Of a DNA stretch of 64,000 nt, positions 35,077 to 43,196 are shown in pieces. Positions within the stretch are counted from its first letter, which is position 1. The number at the start of each line of letters is the position of its first letter. Location: NCBI GenBank assembly GCA_040386195.1, contig JAZKFV010000002.1:1-64000 (forward strand), given 5' to 3'. The DNA is from JAJTCH01 sp040386195. Lineage in GTDB: Bacteria; Pseudomonadota; Alphaproteobacteria; Rickettsiales; UBA1997. A program made the translations under genes and the position numbers. The notes below the pieces were generated by a model. It saw only the letters and a list, made by a program, of their open reading frames with translations. It had not been told where the DNA came from and did no database searches.

Positions 35077-36501
35077 TTATTTGGATTCTTTTAAGAGCTT
35101 TTCACCTTTAGCAATTGCTTCGTCAATGCTTCCAACCATATAGAAAGCGTTTTCTGGCAAGTGATCATATTTACCTTCAGTGATTTCTTTAAAGCCTTTC
35201 ACAGTATCTTTCAAAGAAACTAATTTTCCTGGAGAACCAGTGAAAACTTCGGCAACGTGGAAAGGTTGTGATAAAAATCTTTGAATTTTTCTAGCTCTTG
35301 AAACTGTCAATTTATCTTCTTCAGAAAGTTCATCCATACCTAAAATGGCGATGATGTCTTGCAAAGATTTGTAAGCTTGTAAGATTTTTTGAACCTCGCG
35401 GGCAACTTGATAATGCTCGTCACCAACGATTCTTGGATCAAGAATTCTGGAAGTTGAATCCAAAGGATCAACCGCCGGATAAATACCCATTTCCGCGATT
35501 TGACGAGATAATACTGTTGTGGCGTCCAAGTGAGTGAAAGATGTTGCCGGAGCTGGATCGGTTAAATCGTCAGCCGGAACATAAATCGCTTGCACTGAAG
35601 TGATTGAACCTTTTTTGGTGGAAGTAATTCTTTCTTGCATTGCACCCATATCGGTGGCAAGAGTTGGTTGATAACCAACCGCAGATGGAATACGACCTAA
35701 AAGCGCAGAAACTTCAGAACCAGCTTGAGTGAAACGGAAAATATTATCGACGAAAAATAATACATCGCGGCCTTCTTTATCTCTGAAAAATTCAGCTTGA
35801 GTCAATCCAGACAAAGCCACGCGAGCTCTTGCTCCAGGTGGTTCATTCATTTGTCCGTAGACAAGGGCAACTTTTGATTTAGAAAGATCATCAATATTAA
35901 TAACGCCTGAATCGATCATTTCGTGATATAAATCGTTTCCTTCTCTGGTTCTTTCACCAACGCCGGCGAAAACTGAATAACCATTATGAGCTTTAGCAAC
36001 GTTGTTGATTAATTCCATAATCAAAACTGTTTTACCAACACCAGCACCGCCGAACAAACCAATTTTTCCACCTTTAGAATATGGCGCTAACAAATCGATA
36101 ACTTTAATACCAGTAACTAGAATTTCAGTTTCAGTTGCTTGATCAACAAGCTCTGGGGCTGGAGCGTGAATTGGAGCAGTTTCAGCCGATTTGATTTCAC
36201 CTTTTTCGTCAATTGGCTCGCCAATAACATTCATAATTCTGCCCAAAGTTGCCGCGCCAACTGGAACGCGAATCGCAGTTCCGGTGTCTTTTACCAAAGT
36301 GCCACGCGCCAAACCGTCAGTTGAATCCATCGCGATAGTTCTCACTGATCTTTCACCTAAGTGCAACGCCACTTCAAGGATTAATTTTTTACCATTATTA
36401 TCGCATTCTAAAGCATTTAGAATTGCCGGTAATTCACCATTTTCAAATTCCACATCCACAACCGCAGAAATGATTTGAGTGACAACGCCTTGATTAGTCA
36501 T
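35077..36501 (-). CDS. atpD: ATP synthase beta subunit AtpD
   Basis: Catalytic subunit of F1-ATPase. The 474 residues have the Walker A motif GGAGVGKTVLIM near 154, the catalytic glutamate in GERTREGNDLYHEM, ALVYGQMNEPPGARARVALS and VDNIFRFTQAGSEVSALLGR. Conservation is high throughout. In most alphaproteobacteria it follows atpHAG; here it starts a two-gene atpDC transcript, divergent from rpmH, so the F1 genes are split. Confidence 0.98.
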   Translation of the reverse strand: MTNQGVVTQIISAVVDVEFENGELPAILNALECDNNGKKLILEVALHLGERSVRTIAMDSTDGLARGTLVKDTGTAIRVPVGAATLGRIMNVIGEPIDEKGEIKSAETAPIHAPAPELVDQATETEILVTGIKVIDLLAPYSKGGKIGLFGGAGVGKTVLIMELINNVAKAHNGYSVFAGVGERTREGNDLYHEMIDSGVINIDDLSKSKVALVYGQMNEPPGARARVALSGLTQAEFFRDKEGRDVLFFVDNIFRFTQAGSEVSALLGRIPSAVGYQPTLATDMGAMQERITSTKKGSITSVQAIYVPADDLTDPAPATSFTHLDATTVLSRQIAEMGIYPAVDPLDSTSRILDPRIVGDEHYQVAREVQKILQAYKSLQDIIAILGMDELSEEDKLTVSRARKIQRFLSQPFHVAEVFTGSPGKLVSLKDTVKGFKEITEGKYDHLPENAFYMVGSIDEAIAKGEKLLKESK

Positions 36502-36584
36502 AATTTATTGATTTTAGTTAGGATAAGCCAAATTGAAGCGGCGAAATTTACAAGAACGGATCTTACAATTCAAGAAAAAAATTA

Positions 36585-36612
36585 TTGCTATTGTAAAACA
36601 GATACTTAAAAT
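36585..36612 (+). promoter_or_regulatory. Predicted promoter of rpmH-rnpA
   Basis: TTGCTA (36585-36590), a 16-base spacer, then TAAAAT (36607-36612). Transcription would start near 36619, about 30 bases before the rpmH ATG. It lies in the 147-base divergent gap between atpD and rpmH. Confidence 0.4.
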
Positions 36613-36648
36613 CCGCCGCCTTGTTAAAAACTCAAATACACTAAATAT

Positions 36649-36789
36649 ATGGCAATGAAAAGAACTTGGCAACCAAGCAAAATCGTTCGCAAAAGAAGAC
36701 ACGGCTTTAGAGCCAGAATGAAAACCGTTGGCGGCAGAATCGTGCTTAGCAATAGAAGAGCTAAAGGTAGAGCTTCGCTTACAGTATAA
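36649..36789 (+). CDS. rpmH: Ribosomal protein L34
   Basis: A 46-residue basic protein of the large ribosomal subunit, translated as MAMKRTWQPSKIVRKRRHGF and ending AKGRASLTV. It has the family core KRTxQPSKIVRKRRHGFRAR and GGRIVLSNRRAKGR. Another ATG two codons in (36655) would give MKRTWQPSK, the usual L34 start, so the true start could be either. It precedes rnpA as in nearly all bacteria. Confidence 0.97.
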   Translation: MAMKRTWQPSKIVRKRRHGFRARMKTVGGRIVLSNRRAKGRASLTV

Positions 36790-36791
36790 TT

Positions 36792-36862
36792 ACTAATGAT
36801 TAATGGTTAATGATTAATTAATTACATCATTAATAATTAACCATTAATCATTGATCATTAAT
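36792..36862. repeat. AT-rich heptamer repeats, inverted
   Basis: The run CTAATGATTAATGGTTAATG (from 36792) and the complementary run ATTAACCATTAATCATTGAT (36835-36854) flank a short spacer and fill the 74 bases between rpmH and rnpA. The family is the same as at 12088-12232 and 52293-52327. A transcript would fold into a long weak hairpin just before the rnpA start. Confidence 0.7.
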
Positions 36863-36863
36863 T

Positions 36864-37283
36864 ATGTTGATTTCCATCAAAAAACGCTCCGACTTTCTTT
36901 CTCTTTCCAAAACTACTCTTCGCTTTCATTCCAAAACTTCTTTGATTCTTGCCGGTTCTACGCCGGAGAAATATTTGCTTAATCCTCATACCAAAAAAAT
37001 TGATGAAGTTTGTCGCTTTGGTTTAACGGTGAGTAAAAAAGTTGGTAATGCTATTATACGCAATAAAGTAAAACGCAGATACCGCCAAGCCTTTTTACAA
37101 CTGCATAAAGAACAATTCACCAATAACCATTTTGACTATTCGGTTATCGCCAAAAAAGAAATTGTTGGCAGTAGTTTTCAAAATATTTATGAAGATTTAA
37201 AATTCTGTTTAAAACATCTCAAACGCCTTATCAAAGAAAATGAATCCAGAAATACAAACCAAATCGCCGCCCAAAAGAGTTAA
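36864..37283 (+). CDS. rnpA: Ribonuclease P protein component RnpA
   Basis: Protein subunit of RNase P, which trims tRNA 5' ends. The 139 residues carry the RNR signature NAIIRNKVKRRYRQAF and the N-terminal ISIKKRSDFLSLSK. Downstream of rpmH as usual. yidC normally comes next; instead a fixH-like gene begins inside the 3' end of rnpA. Confidence 0.92.
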   Translation: MLISIKKRSDFLSLSKTTLRFHSKTSLILAGSTPEKYLLNPHTKKIDEVCRFGLTVSKKVGNAIIRNKVKRRYRQAFLQLHKEQFTNNHFDYSVIAKKEIVGSSFQNIYEDLKFCLKHLKRLIKENESRNTNQIAAQKS

Positions 37284-37743
37284 ATTTATCGCTTGGATTT
37301 TCGCCGCATTTTTTTCCACCTTCATCATCGTCGACATTTTTTATATTACGCTTGCCGAAAAAACCTGGCGCGGATTGGCTACCGAAGACGGCTATCAAAA
37401 AGGTTTAAAATATAATGATACGATTGAAGCAGTAAAAACGCAGAAACAATTAGGTTGGAAATTGCAAATCAATTATCAATTTGAAAAAACTAAAACCGGA
37501 ATTCTGCAAGTAAAATTATCCACCAAAAACCACCAAGAAATTATTGACGCACAAATCACCGCCAACATCAAACGCCCAGTCCAAGAAGGCAAAGATTTTT
37601 CTGTCGATTTAAAATTTGACACCAAAACCCAAAGCTACAATTCTAAAGTTGAATTTCCAATGATTGGTCAATGGGACGTTGAAATTGTTGCTCGCAAGAA
37701 TGGCAATGTTTATCAGGATATAAAAAGATTGGTGGTGAGATAA
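37240..37743 (+). CDS. fixH: FixH family protein
   Basis: A 167-residue protein with one N-terminal membrane helix (about 17-38) and a periplasmic domain, of the FixH group linked to cbb3-type cytochrome oxidase assembly. The stretch TWRGLATEDGYQKGLKYNDT matches the family's N-terminal block, and the C-terminal GQWDVEIVARKNGNVY fits the beta-sandwich domain. Its ATG lies 44 bases inside rnpA in another frame. No fixG, fixI, fixS or ccoNOQP genes are nearby. Confidence 0.8.
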   Translation: MNPEIQTKSPPKRVKFIAWIFAAFFSTFIIVDIFYITLAEKTWRGLATEDGYQKGLKYNDTIEAVKTQKQLGWKLQINYQFEKTKTGILQVKLSTKNHQEIIDAQITANIKRPVQEGKDFSVDLKFDTKTQSYNSKVEFPMIGQWDVEIVARKNGNVYQDIKRLVVR

Positions 37744-37756
37744 GATTAAATTATTC

Positions 37757-37851
37757 TGTCATCCTGAGCGCAGCGAAGGATCTCGTGAGACGAGTTCAAT
37801 TCTGGGTTCGCGGCACGACTGATGAGATCCTTCGCTGCGCTCAGGATGACA
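37757..37851. repeat. Palindromic repeat, family A
   Basis: The left arm from 37757 (TGTCATCCTGAGCGCAGCGA and onward to GGATCTC) and the right arm ending at 37851 are complementary around a loop; it is nearly full length. It lies between fixH and a small convergent gene and could terminate both. Confidence 0.88.
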
Positions 37852-37855
37852 ATTA

Positions 37856-38068
37856 TCATTTAAACACTCTCCTCTCCAACTCCTCCTTGAACACTTTTGC
37901 TCTCTGCGCCACATTATCACAAACCGCCACCATATTATAAATTTCCTCATCCGAAAACTTCTTCAAATCTTTTGCCTTATCCAACAAATCAAAGACAAAT
38001 TCATTAGCTGAGCGAATAAAAAAATTATACCAAATTTTATTGTCAATTTCGTTTTGATTTTCTTTCAT
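37856..38068 (-). CDS. Small hypothetical protein
   Basis: A 70-residue protein, strongly charged and predicted helical (KFSDEEIYNMVAVCDNVAQR, ending ELERRVFK). No family recognised. Its 3' end abuts the palindromic repeat: the stop is four bases past the right arm. It resembles the small helical proteins that accompany repeats or toxin genes, but nothing specific can be said. The reading frame and acidic-basic pattern suggest a real gene. Confidence 0.45.
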   Translation of the reverse strand: MKENQNEIDNKIWYNFFIRSANEFVFDLLDKAKDLKKFSDEEIYNMVAVCDNVAQRAKVFKEELERRVFK

Positions 38069-38128
38069 AGGTTTATAAAAATAGGGTTGATAAGTGGCAA
38101 TATTTAATTCTAAGTCATTTTAGTAACA

Positions 38129-38196
38129 CCGTCATCCCAGCGGAAGCTGGGATCTTGTCCAACTTGCTGAGATCCCAGCTTCCGCTGGGATGACGG
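38129..38196. repeat. Palindromic repeat, family B
   Basis: Two 27-base arms (38129-38155, 38170-38196) are perfect reverse complements around a 14-base loop. The core is CGTCATCCCAGCGGAAGCTG followed by GGATCT. It shares the outer GTCATCC and inner GGATCT with family A but has a different middle. A short partial copy (GCTGGGATGACAA) is next to the family-A element at 44.18 kb. Confidence 0.9.
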
Positions 38197-38391
38197 CACT
38201 ATAGAAAATGACACCAAACTAGTAAATTCAATCAGGTTTATAGCTATTGAAAAGAATATCATAATTACTAATATCGCTCTTCAAACACCGCCAAATAAAG
38301 GCTTCATACACCCTTATATCATACTATAATTACTGACTAAAGTAATTTAAATATGATTTATACTACTATAAATATTATTTTCAACAAAATT

Positions 38392-38634
38392 ATGAGCAAA
38401 ATAATCATCACCGACAGACAATGCCGCGCCGCCAGAGAATTATTAGGCTGGAAACAAGACGATTTATGCAAAGCCTCCAAAATCACCAAATCCACCATCG
38501 CCGATTTTGAAAGAGGTGTTCGAGAATTAAGAATGGGAACACTGGAAAGTATTGTTGATGCGTTTGAAAAGAAGGGAATCAGGTTTGAAAATAACGAGAC
38601 TGAGCTTGGGGTGAAGTTGATTAAAAAGAAATAA
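38392..38634 (+). CDS. Xre-type helix-turn-helix regulator
   Basis: An 80-residue single-domain regulator. RQCRAARELLGWKQDDLCKA, followed by SKITKSTIADFERG, is a typical Xre helix-turn-helix, and the C-terminal KKGIRFENNE is found in many small phage- and toxin-associated regulators. I start at the ATG at 38392 (MSKIIITDRQ) rather than the upstream frame from 38353, which is hydrophobic and unlike the family. A broken lipoprotein gene follows 26 bases later. Confidence 0.85.
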   Translation: MSKIIITDRQCRAARELLGWKQDDLCKASKITKSTIADFERGVRELRMGTLESIVDAFEKKGIRFENNETELGVKLIKKK

Positions 38635-38660
38635 ATCTAAACTATTTTCTTTAAAGAACT

Positions 38661-38940
38661 ATGAAAAAACTACTACTAATTTCTCTAGCAATTCTCATTT
38701 CTGGGTGCACAACAACCACTTCAGTAATGCAATCATGGTTAGATAAAAATATTGATGAAGTGACTAGAGCCAACATCTAGTGTAACAAATTCGGATAGAG
38801 GAACAACATACACATGGATAACTATCGGATCTAATCAATACGGTATTCAGCAATGCACCAAATCTTTTACAGCTAATAGTTCCGGAATCATTAAGTATTT
38901 TTCTTATTACAACTGCCCAAGGTTCATAAGGACATTTTAG
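38661..38940 (+). pseudogene. Frameshifted small lipoprotein gene
   Basis: The first frame gives MKKLLLISLAILISGCTTTT, a lipoprotein signal with lipobox ISGC, and runs through WLDKNIDEVTRANI to a TAG at 38778-38780. Reading then continues in another frame from about 38770: EPTSSVTNSDRGTTYTWITI, then SNQYGIQQCTKSFTANSSG, ending YYNCPRFIRTF at 38940. Joined, they give the layout of a known small lipoprotein type (lipobox, W...IDEV, GxPTSS, tyrosine-rich middle, two cysteines near the end). A small deletion around the R-A-W-G-E-P junction explains the break. Confidence 0.72.
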
Positions 38941-39227
38941 CAATAAAGCTATTCGATTATTTTCAGCAAGATTTAGTAAATTTAACTCTTGGTTAAATTA
39001 CCACTGGCCTTAGTCAGCAGAAAAAATTCCCTAAATTGGGGTATTTCATCATCCGTCGGTTAAAAACGGCGGTAATTTATAACAAAACTGAATTTCTCTT
39101 TTAAACCCATAACCACCCAAAACATCCACCTTGAATTTTACAACCAATCTGTCATCCTACCAAACTAGACGGGGCTTCAAATTCCTCTTCCGTTAAAATT
39201 ACCAATATTAACCACCACCAAAACCCT
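38941..39227. other. Gap without a recognisable gene
   Basis: I see no open frame of use and no RNA gene here. A short hairpin (CCGTCGGTTAAAAACGGCGG region, about 39053-39073) and a fragment resembling the palindrome edge (CTGTCATCCTA, about 39149) are the only structures. It looks like decayed sequence. Confidence 0.5.
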
Positions 39228-40235
39228 ATGAAAGAAAACACCTCAAACATCATAATCTACCAAACCGAAGACGGAAAATCTTCAGTGTCATTAATGGCCA
39301 AAGATGGCAATGTTTGGATGAATCAAAATCAACTCGCAGAACTTTTTGCCACCTCGAAGCCGAACATCAGCATGCACATCACTGGCATCTTGAAAGACAA
39401 GGAGTTGAAGGAGAATTCAGTTGTTAAGGATTACTTAACAACTGCCGCGGATGGTAAAAATTATTCGGTGATTTTTTATAGTTTGGAGGTGATTTTGGCA
39501 ATTGGCTTTCGGGTGAGAAGTAAGCGGGGCACGCAATTTCGTCAATGGGCGAATCGCAATTTGAAAGAATATATGATTAAAGGGTTTGTGATGGATGATC
39601 ATCGCCTAAAAAACCCTGATGGCAGGCCAGATTATTTTGATGAATTGTTGGCGCGCATTAGAGATATTCGCTCTTCCGAAAAACGTTTTTATCAGAAGGT
39701 TAGAGATTTATTTTCTTTGAGTAGCGATTACGACAAAACTGACAAAGCCACTCAAATGTTTTATGCCGAAACTCAAAATAAAATTCTCTTTGCCATTACC
39801 GGCAAAACTGCTGCCGAAATTATCGTCAGCCGCGCCAATGAAAGCCAGCCCAATATTGCTCTCAAAGCTTGGGCTGGGTCTGTTGTTAGAAAACAAGATA
39901 TTATAATTGCTAAAAATTATTTAACTGAAGATGAAGTTGATAATTTGAATCGTTTTGTAATGGTGTTTTTAGAAACTGCTGAATTAAGAGCAAAAAACCG
40001 TCAAGATATTACTGTAGATTTTTGGAGAGAAAATATTGATAAAATTATTCAGCTTAATGACAAGAAATTACTTACAAATAAGGGCTCGATCAGCAATTCA
40101 CAAATGGAAAAATATGTTGAAGAAATTTATGAAAAATTTGATACAAAAAGAAAAGCTTTTAATGCTAAATTAGCTGATGTCCACGATTTGGAAGAGTTAG
40201 AGAAGTTAGAAAATAAAATCAAAAAGGCTAAATAA
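39228..40235 (+). CDS. RhuM family protein (copy 2)
   Basis: A 335-residue RhuM-family protein. WMNQNQLAELFATSKPNISM, GFRVRSKRGTQFRQWANRNL, RDIRSSEKRFYQKVRDLFSL and GKTAAEIIVSRANESQPNI line up with the copy at 28885-29889 throughout, so the two are paralogues. The last 25 residues are K/E-rich. Its end overlaps the convergent dehydratase gene by eight bases. It lies in an accessory patch with an Xre regulator and repeats. Confidence 0.9.
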   Translation: MKENTSNIIIYQTEDGKSSVSLMAKDGNVWMNQNQLAELFATSKPNISMHITGILKDKELKENSVVKDYLTTAADGKNYSVIFYSLEVILAIGFRVRSKRGTQFRQWANRNLKEYMIKGFVMDDHRLKNPDGRPDYFDELLARIRDIRSSEKRFYQKVRDLFSLSSDYDKTDKATQMFYAETQNKILFAITGKTAAEIIVSRANESQPNIALKAWAGSVVRKQDIIIAKNYLTEDEVDNLNRFVMVFLETAELRAKNRQDITVDFWRENIDKIIQLNDKKLLTNKGSISNSQMEKYVEEIYEKFDTKRKAFNAKLADVHDLEELEKLENKIKKAK

Positions 40236-41214
40236 ATTCACTCAAATAATCCTTCTGCCAAACCTGCTTAGCAGTTTCTGCAGACATATTTCCACCCGAT
40301 AAAATCACTAAAATTTTTAATTTATTGGCTGATTTTGTAGTTTTTAAAAACTCGGCGCAAGCTGCAATTCCAAGGGCTGATGTTGGTTCGATGAAAATTT
40401 TTAGAGTGGTGGAAATGATTTGTGTCCAGCGCATAATTTCTTCTTCTTCAATTTCATAAACGCCAGCAAGTTTTTGAATATAAGGAAAAGTTATTGCTGA
40501 TGGTCTGAGAGTTTTGGCGCCGTCGGCGATTGAATTTGGGGTTTCTTCAAAGCTATAAATTTTGCCGCTGCGATAAGAAATTGCAGTATCATTAGCTTGC
40601 AAAGGCTCACAGGCAAAAATTTTGGGTGCTGGTGATGAATTTTGACAAGCCAAATAACTGCCGGCGATTAAACCGCCGCCGCCGCAGCAAGTGAAAACAA
40701 CATCAAAATCACCAATTTCTTGCACAGCTTCCAAGCAAGAGGTGCCTTGACCGCATAAAATATCTTCGTCATTGGAAGAATGAATATATAAATAACCTTG
40801 CGCAACTTTTTGTTCAGCGTAAATTTCGGTTTCCTTTTTAGTTTTGGTCAAAACCACTTCGGCGCCATAATTTCGCGTGGCTTGCACTTTATAAGGCGAT
40901 GCCTTTTCTTCCATATAAATCAAGGCTTGAATGCCAAATTGTTTTGCTAAATACGCCACTGCCTGAGCGTGATTTCCGGAACTCACCGCCACAATTTTTT
41001 CCGGAAAATGTCCATATTGTTCTTTAAATTTTAAAATTTTATTAGCAGCACCGCGCAATTTGAAAGAGCCGGTGGTTTGAAAATTTTCGCATTTAAAGAA
41101 AATCTCAGCACCGAGTTTTTGATTCAAAATTTCGTTGGTTAAAATTGGGGTTTTAACGACATAATTTTTGATACGATTTTGGGCTTGAACAATATCGTTG
41201 AAAGATAGATGCAT
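40228..41214 (-). CDS. PLP-dependent threonine/serine dehydratase-like enzyme
   Basis: A 328-residue fold-type II PLP enzyme. The Schiff-base lysine is K52 in GSFKLRGAANKI, the asparagine motif is SSGNHAQAVAYLAKQ, and the phosphate-binding glycine loop is CCGGGGLIAG near 173. Length and lack of a C-terminal ACT domain match catabolic threonine dehydratase (TdcB) or serine racemase rather than biosynthetic IlvA. The product of threonine would be 2-oxobutanoate. No other branched-chain amino acid gene is in the window, favouring a catabolic or racemase role. Confidence 0.88.
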   Translation of the reverse strand: MHLSFNDIVQAQNRIKNYVVKTPILTNEILNQKLGAEIFFKCENFQTTGSFKLRGAANKILKFKEQYGHFPEKIVAVSSGNHAQAVAYLAKQFGIQALIYMEEKASPYKVQATRNYGAEVVLTKTKKETEIYAEQKVAQGYLYIHSSNDEDILCGQGTSCLEAVQEIGDFDVVFTCCGGGGLIAGSYLACQNSSPAPKIFACEPLQANDTAISYRSGKIYSFEETPNSIADGAKTLRPSAITFPYIQKLAGVYEIEEEEIMRWTQIISTTLKIFIEPTSALGIAACAEFLKTTKSANKLKILVILSGGNMSAETAKQVWQKDYLSEFI

Positions 41215-41291
41215 ATTGAGCGGGGAAAATTTTGAAAAAAAGAAATTTAATCAGGTTTTATTTATTTACAAATACAAATTTTTTATTTTAA

Positions 41292-42764
41292 ATGCAGAGT
41301 TTCGTTCACAATTCAACCGCTTCTTTAATGTCCTTCACAAATCTTAAGCAAAAATATTCCCAAAAATTTTCCCCTGGCAAAATTCATTTTATCGGCATTG
41401 GCGGCATTGGTATGAGTGCAATTGCGCTGATTTTGCACAAAATTGGTTGTCAAATTCAAGGTTCAGATTTATCACAAAATAATAATACTAGAAATTTAGA
41501 AAAACTTGGGATCAAGTGTTTTGTGGGTCACGCGGCAGAAAATCTTACTGACGATGTGGTGTTGGTGGTTGAAACTTCAATTGTTAAACCAAACAATCCG
41601 GAATTAATCAAAGCTAAATCTCGCAATATTCCGGTTTTAAGAAGAGCCGATATGCTGGCGCAAATTATGGCAGAAAAGCAGGGAATCACCGTTGCCGGAA
41701 CTCATGGAAAAACCAGCACCACGGCAATGATTGCGGTTTTGTTAGAAACTGCTGGCTTAGATCCAATGGTTATTAACGGCGGAATCATTAATCATTTTGG
41801 CAGCAATGCTAAATTTGGTGAAGGCAAATTTTTAGTTGCTGAATCTGACGAATCCGACGCCAGCTTTGTTGATTTGCCCAGCTTCATCGGCGTGGTTAAT
41901 AATATTGAGCCCGAACATTTAGAATTTTATGGTGGCGATTTTGAATTGGTAAAAACTTATTACCAAAAATATATTGAGCAAATTCCAGAAAATGGCTTGG
42001 TTGCTATGTGTATTGATGATTTGGTAGTTAAAAAACTTTATCAAGATTTATCTAAAACTCAGAAAAATTTAGTTTCATTGAGCATCAAAGATGAAAATGC
42101 TGATTACTTCGGATTCAATATTTCTCTGGCGGCGGCGGGTTTAAAGTTTGATGTAAGAATCAAAAAAAATGGCGATATTATAAAAGATATTAAAATGCCA
42201 GCTTATGGAATTCATAATGTTAAAAACGCTCTGGCGCCAGTTGCAATCGGCATTTTTTTAGGTTTGACCGAAGAAAAAATCAAAGAAGGTTTAATGAATT
42301 ATTCTGGCGTCAAAAGAAGATTTACCAAAACTGGCGAGGTGAACGGCATTACAATTATCGACGATTATGGACATCATTCAACCGAGATCAAAGCCGTGTT
42401 TGGCGCAGCGCGGGCAATTTTGCCAGATCATAAATTGATCGTGGTTTTTCAACCTCACAAATATACTCGAACCAGAGATTTATTTGATGAGTTTTGTAAC
42501 GCTTTTACCAATGTTGATACGGTAATTATTGCCGATATTTACAGCGCCGGACAGGAGCCAATTGCCGGCGCAACTCAAGATGCTTTGATTGCGGGAATTA
42601 AAAAAACCGGTCATAAAAATGTTATAAAATTAAACAGCGAAAATGATTTGCCGCAACTCATCAAAGAACAAGCCAAACCCGGCGATATGGTAGTGTGTAT
42701 TGGCGCGGGAAGTATTAGTAATTGGGCAAATAATTTGCCCGCCAAACTTAAAGAAATTCTCTAA
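41292..42764 (+). CDS. murC: UDP-N-acetylmuramate-L-alanine ligase MurC
   Basis: Adds the first amino acid of the peptidoglycan stem. The 490 residues show HFIGIGGIGMSAIALILH near residue 32, the ATP loop GTHGKTSTTAMI near 137, and the conserved DDYGHHSTEIKA near 355. Family length is about 480. An internal ATG at 41328 (MSFTNLKQK) is an alternative start. It is followed without a gap by a GNAT gene; the usual murB and ddl neighbours are missing. Confidence 0.95.
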   Translation: MQSFVHNSTASLMSFTNLKQKYSQKFSPGKIHFIGIGGIGMSAIALILHKIGCQIQGSDLSQNNNTRNLEKLGIKCFVGHAAENLTDDVVLVVETSIVKPNNPELIKAKSRNIPVLRRADMLAQIMAEKQGITVAGTHGKTSTTAMIAVLLETAGLDPMVINGGIINHFGSNAKFGEGKFLVAESDESDASFVDLPSFIGVVNNIEPEHLEFYGGDFELVKTYYQKYIEQIPENGLVAMCIDDLVVKKLYQDLSKTQKNLVSLSIKDENADYFGFNISLAAAGLKFDVRIKKNGDIIKDIKMPAYGIHNVKNALAPVAIGIFLGLTEEKIKEGLMNYSGVKRRFTKTGEVNGITIIDDYGHHSTEIKAVFGAARAILPDHKLIVVFQPHKYTRTRDLFDEFCNAFTNVDTVIIADIYSAGQEPIAGATQDALIAGIKKTGHKNVIKLNSENDLPQLIKEQAKPGDMVVCIGAGSISNWANNLPAKLKEIL

Positions 42765-43196
42765 ATGCCCAATATAATTATCAAAAAACTCAACACCAAA
42801 GCCCAAATCGCCCTCACCTTTCCTATTCTCATTCAGCATCACCAACATATTAGCCAGACAGATTTTTTAAAATGTATTGATGAAATTTTAGCAGAAGAAA
42901 ATTATCAAATGATTGCGAGTTATATTGACGATAAAATGGTTGGAATTGCTGGCTATTGGGTTTTGACTAGATTTTATTCCGGCAAATATATTCAAGTTGG
43001 AAATATGGTGATTGATGAGCAACACCGCAATCTGGGCATTGGCAAAACAATGTTGGAATTTATTGAAAATGAAGGCAAAACACAAAATTGCCAACATTTC
43101 ATTTTGGATTCTAGATTAGACAATACCAAATCCCACGATTTTTATTTAAGAGAAGGCTTTGAAGTGATGGGTTATCATTTTATGAAAGATATTTAA
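42765..43196 (+). CDS. GNAT-family acetyltransferase
   Basis: A 143-residue GNAT protein. The acetyl-CoA loop is EQHRNLGIGKTMLEFIENEG (pattern Q/R-x-x-G-x-G/A) near 85-105, and the last helix-strand unit ends DFYLREGFEVMGYHFMKD. Its ATG directly follows the murC stop codon, so translation is probably coupled. The substrate is unknown. It overlaps the convergent ispE by four bases. Confidence 0.88.
   Translation: MPNIIIKKLNTKAQIALTFPILIQHHQHISQTDFLKCIDEILAEENYQMIASYIDDKMVGIAGYWVLTRFYSGKYIQVGNMVIDEQHRNLGIGKTMLEFIENEGKTQNCQHFILDSRLDNTKSHDFYLREGFEVMGYHFMKDI

Noticed and set aside
37759..37950. A small gene encoding CHPERSEGSHQSC-like peptide
   Set aside because: It is a translation of the palindromic repeat; the same peptide appears wherever the element is read through, and the real gene there is in another frame.
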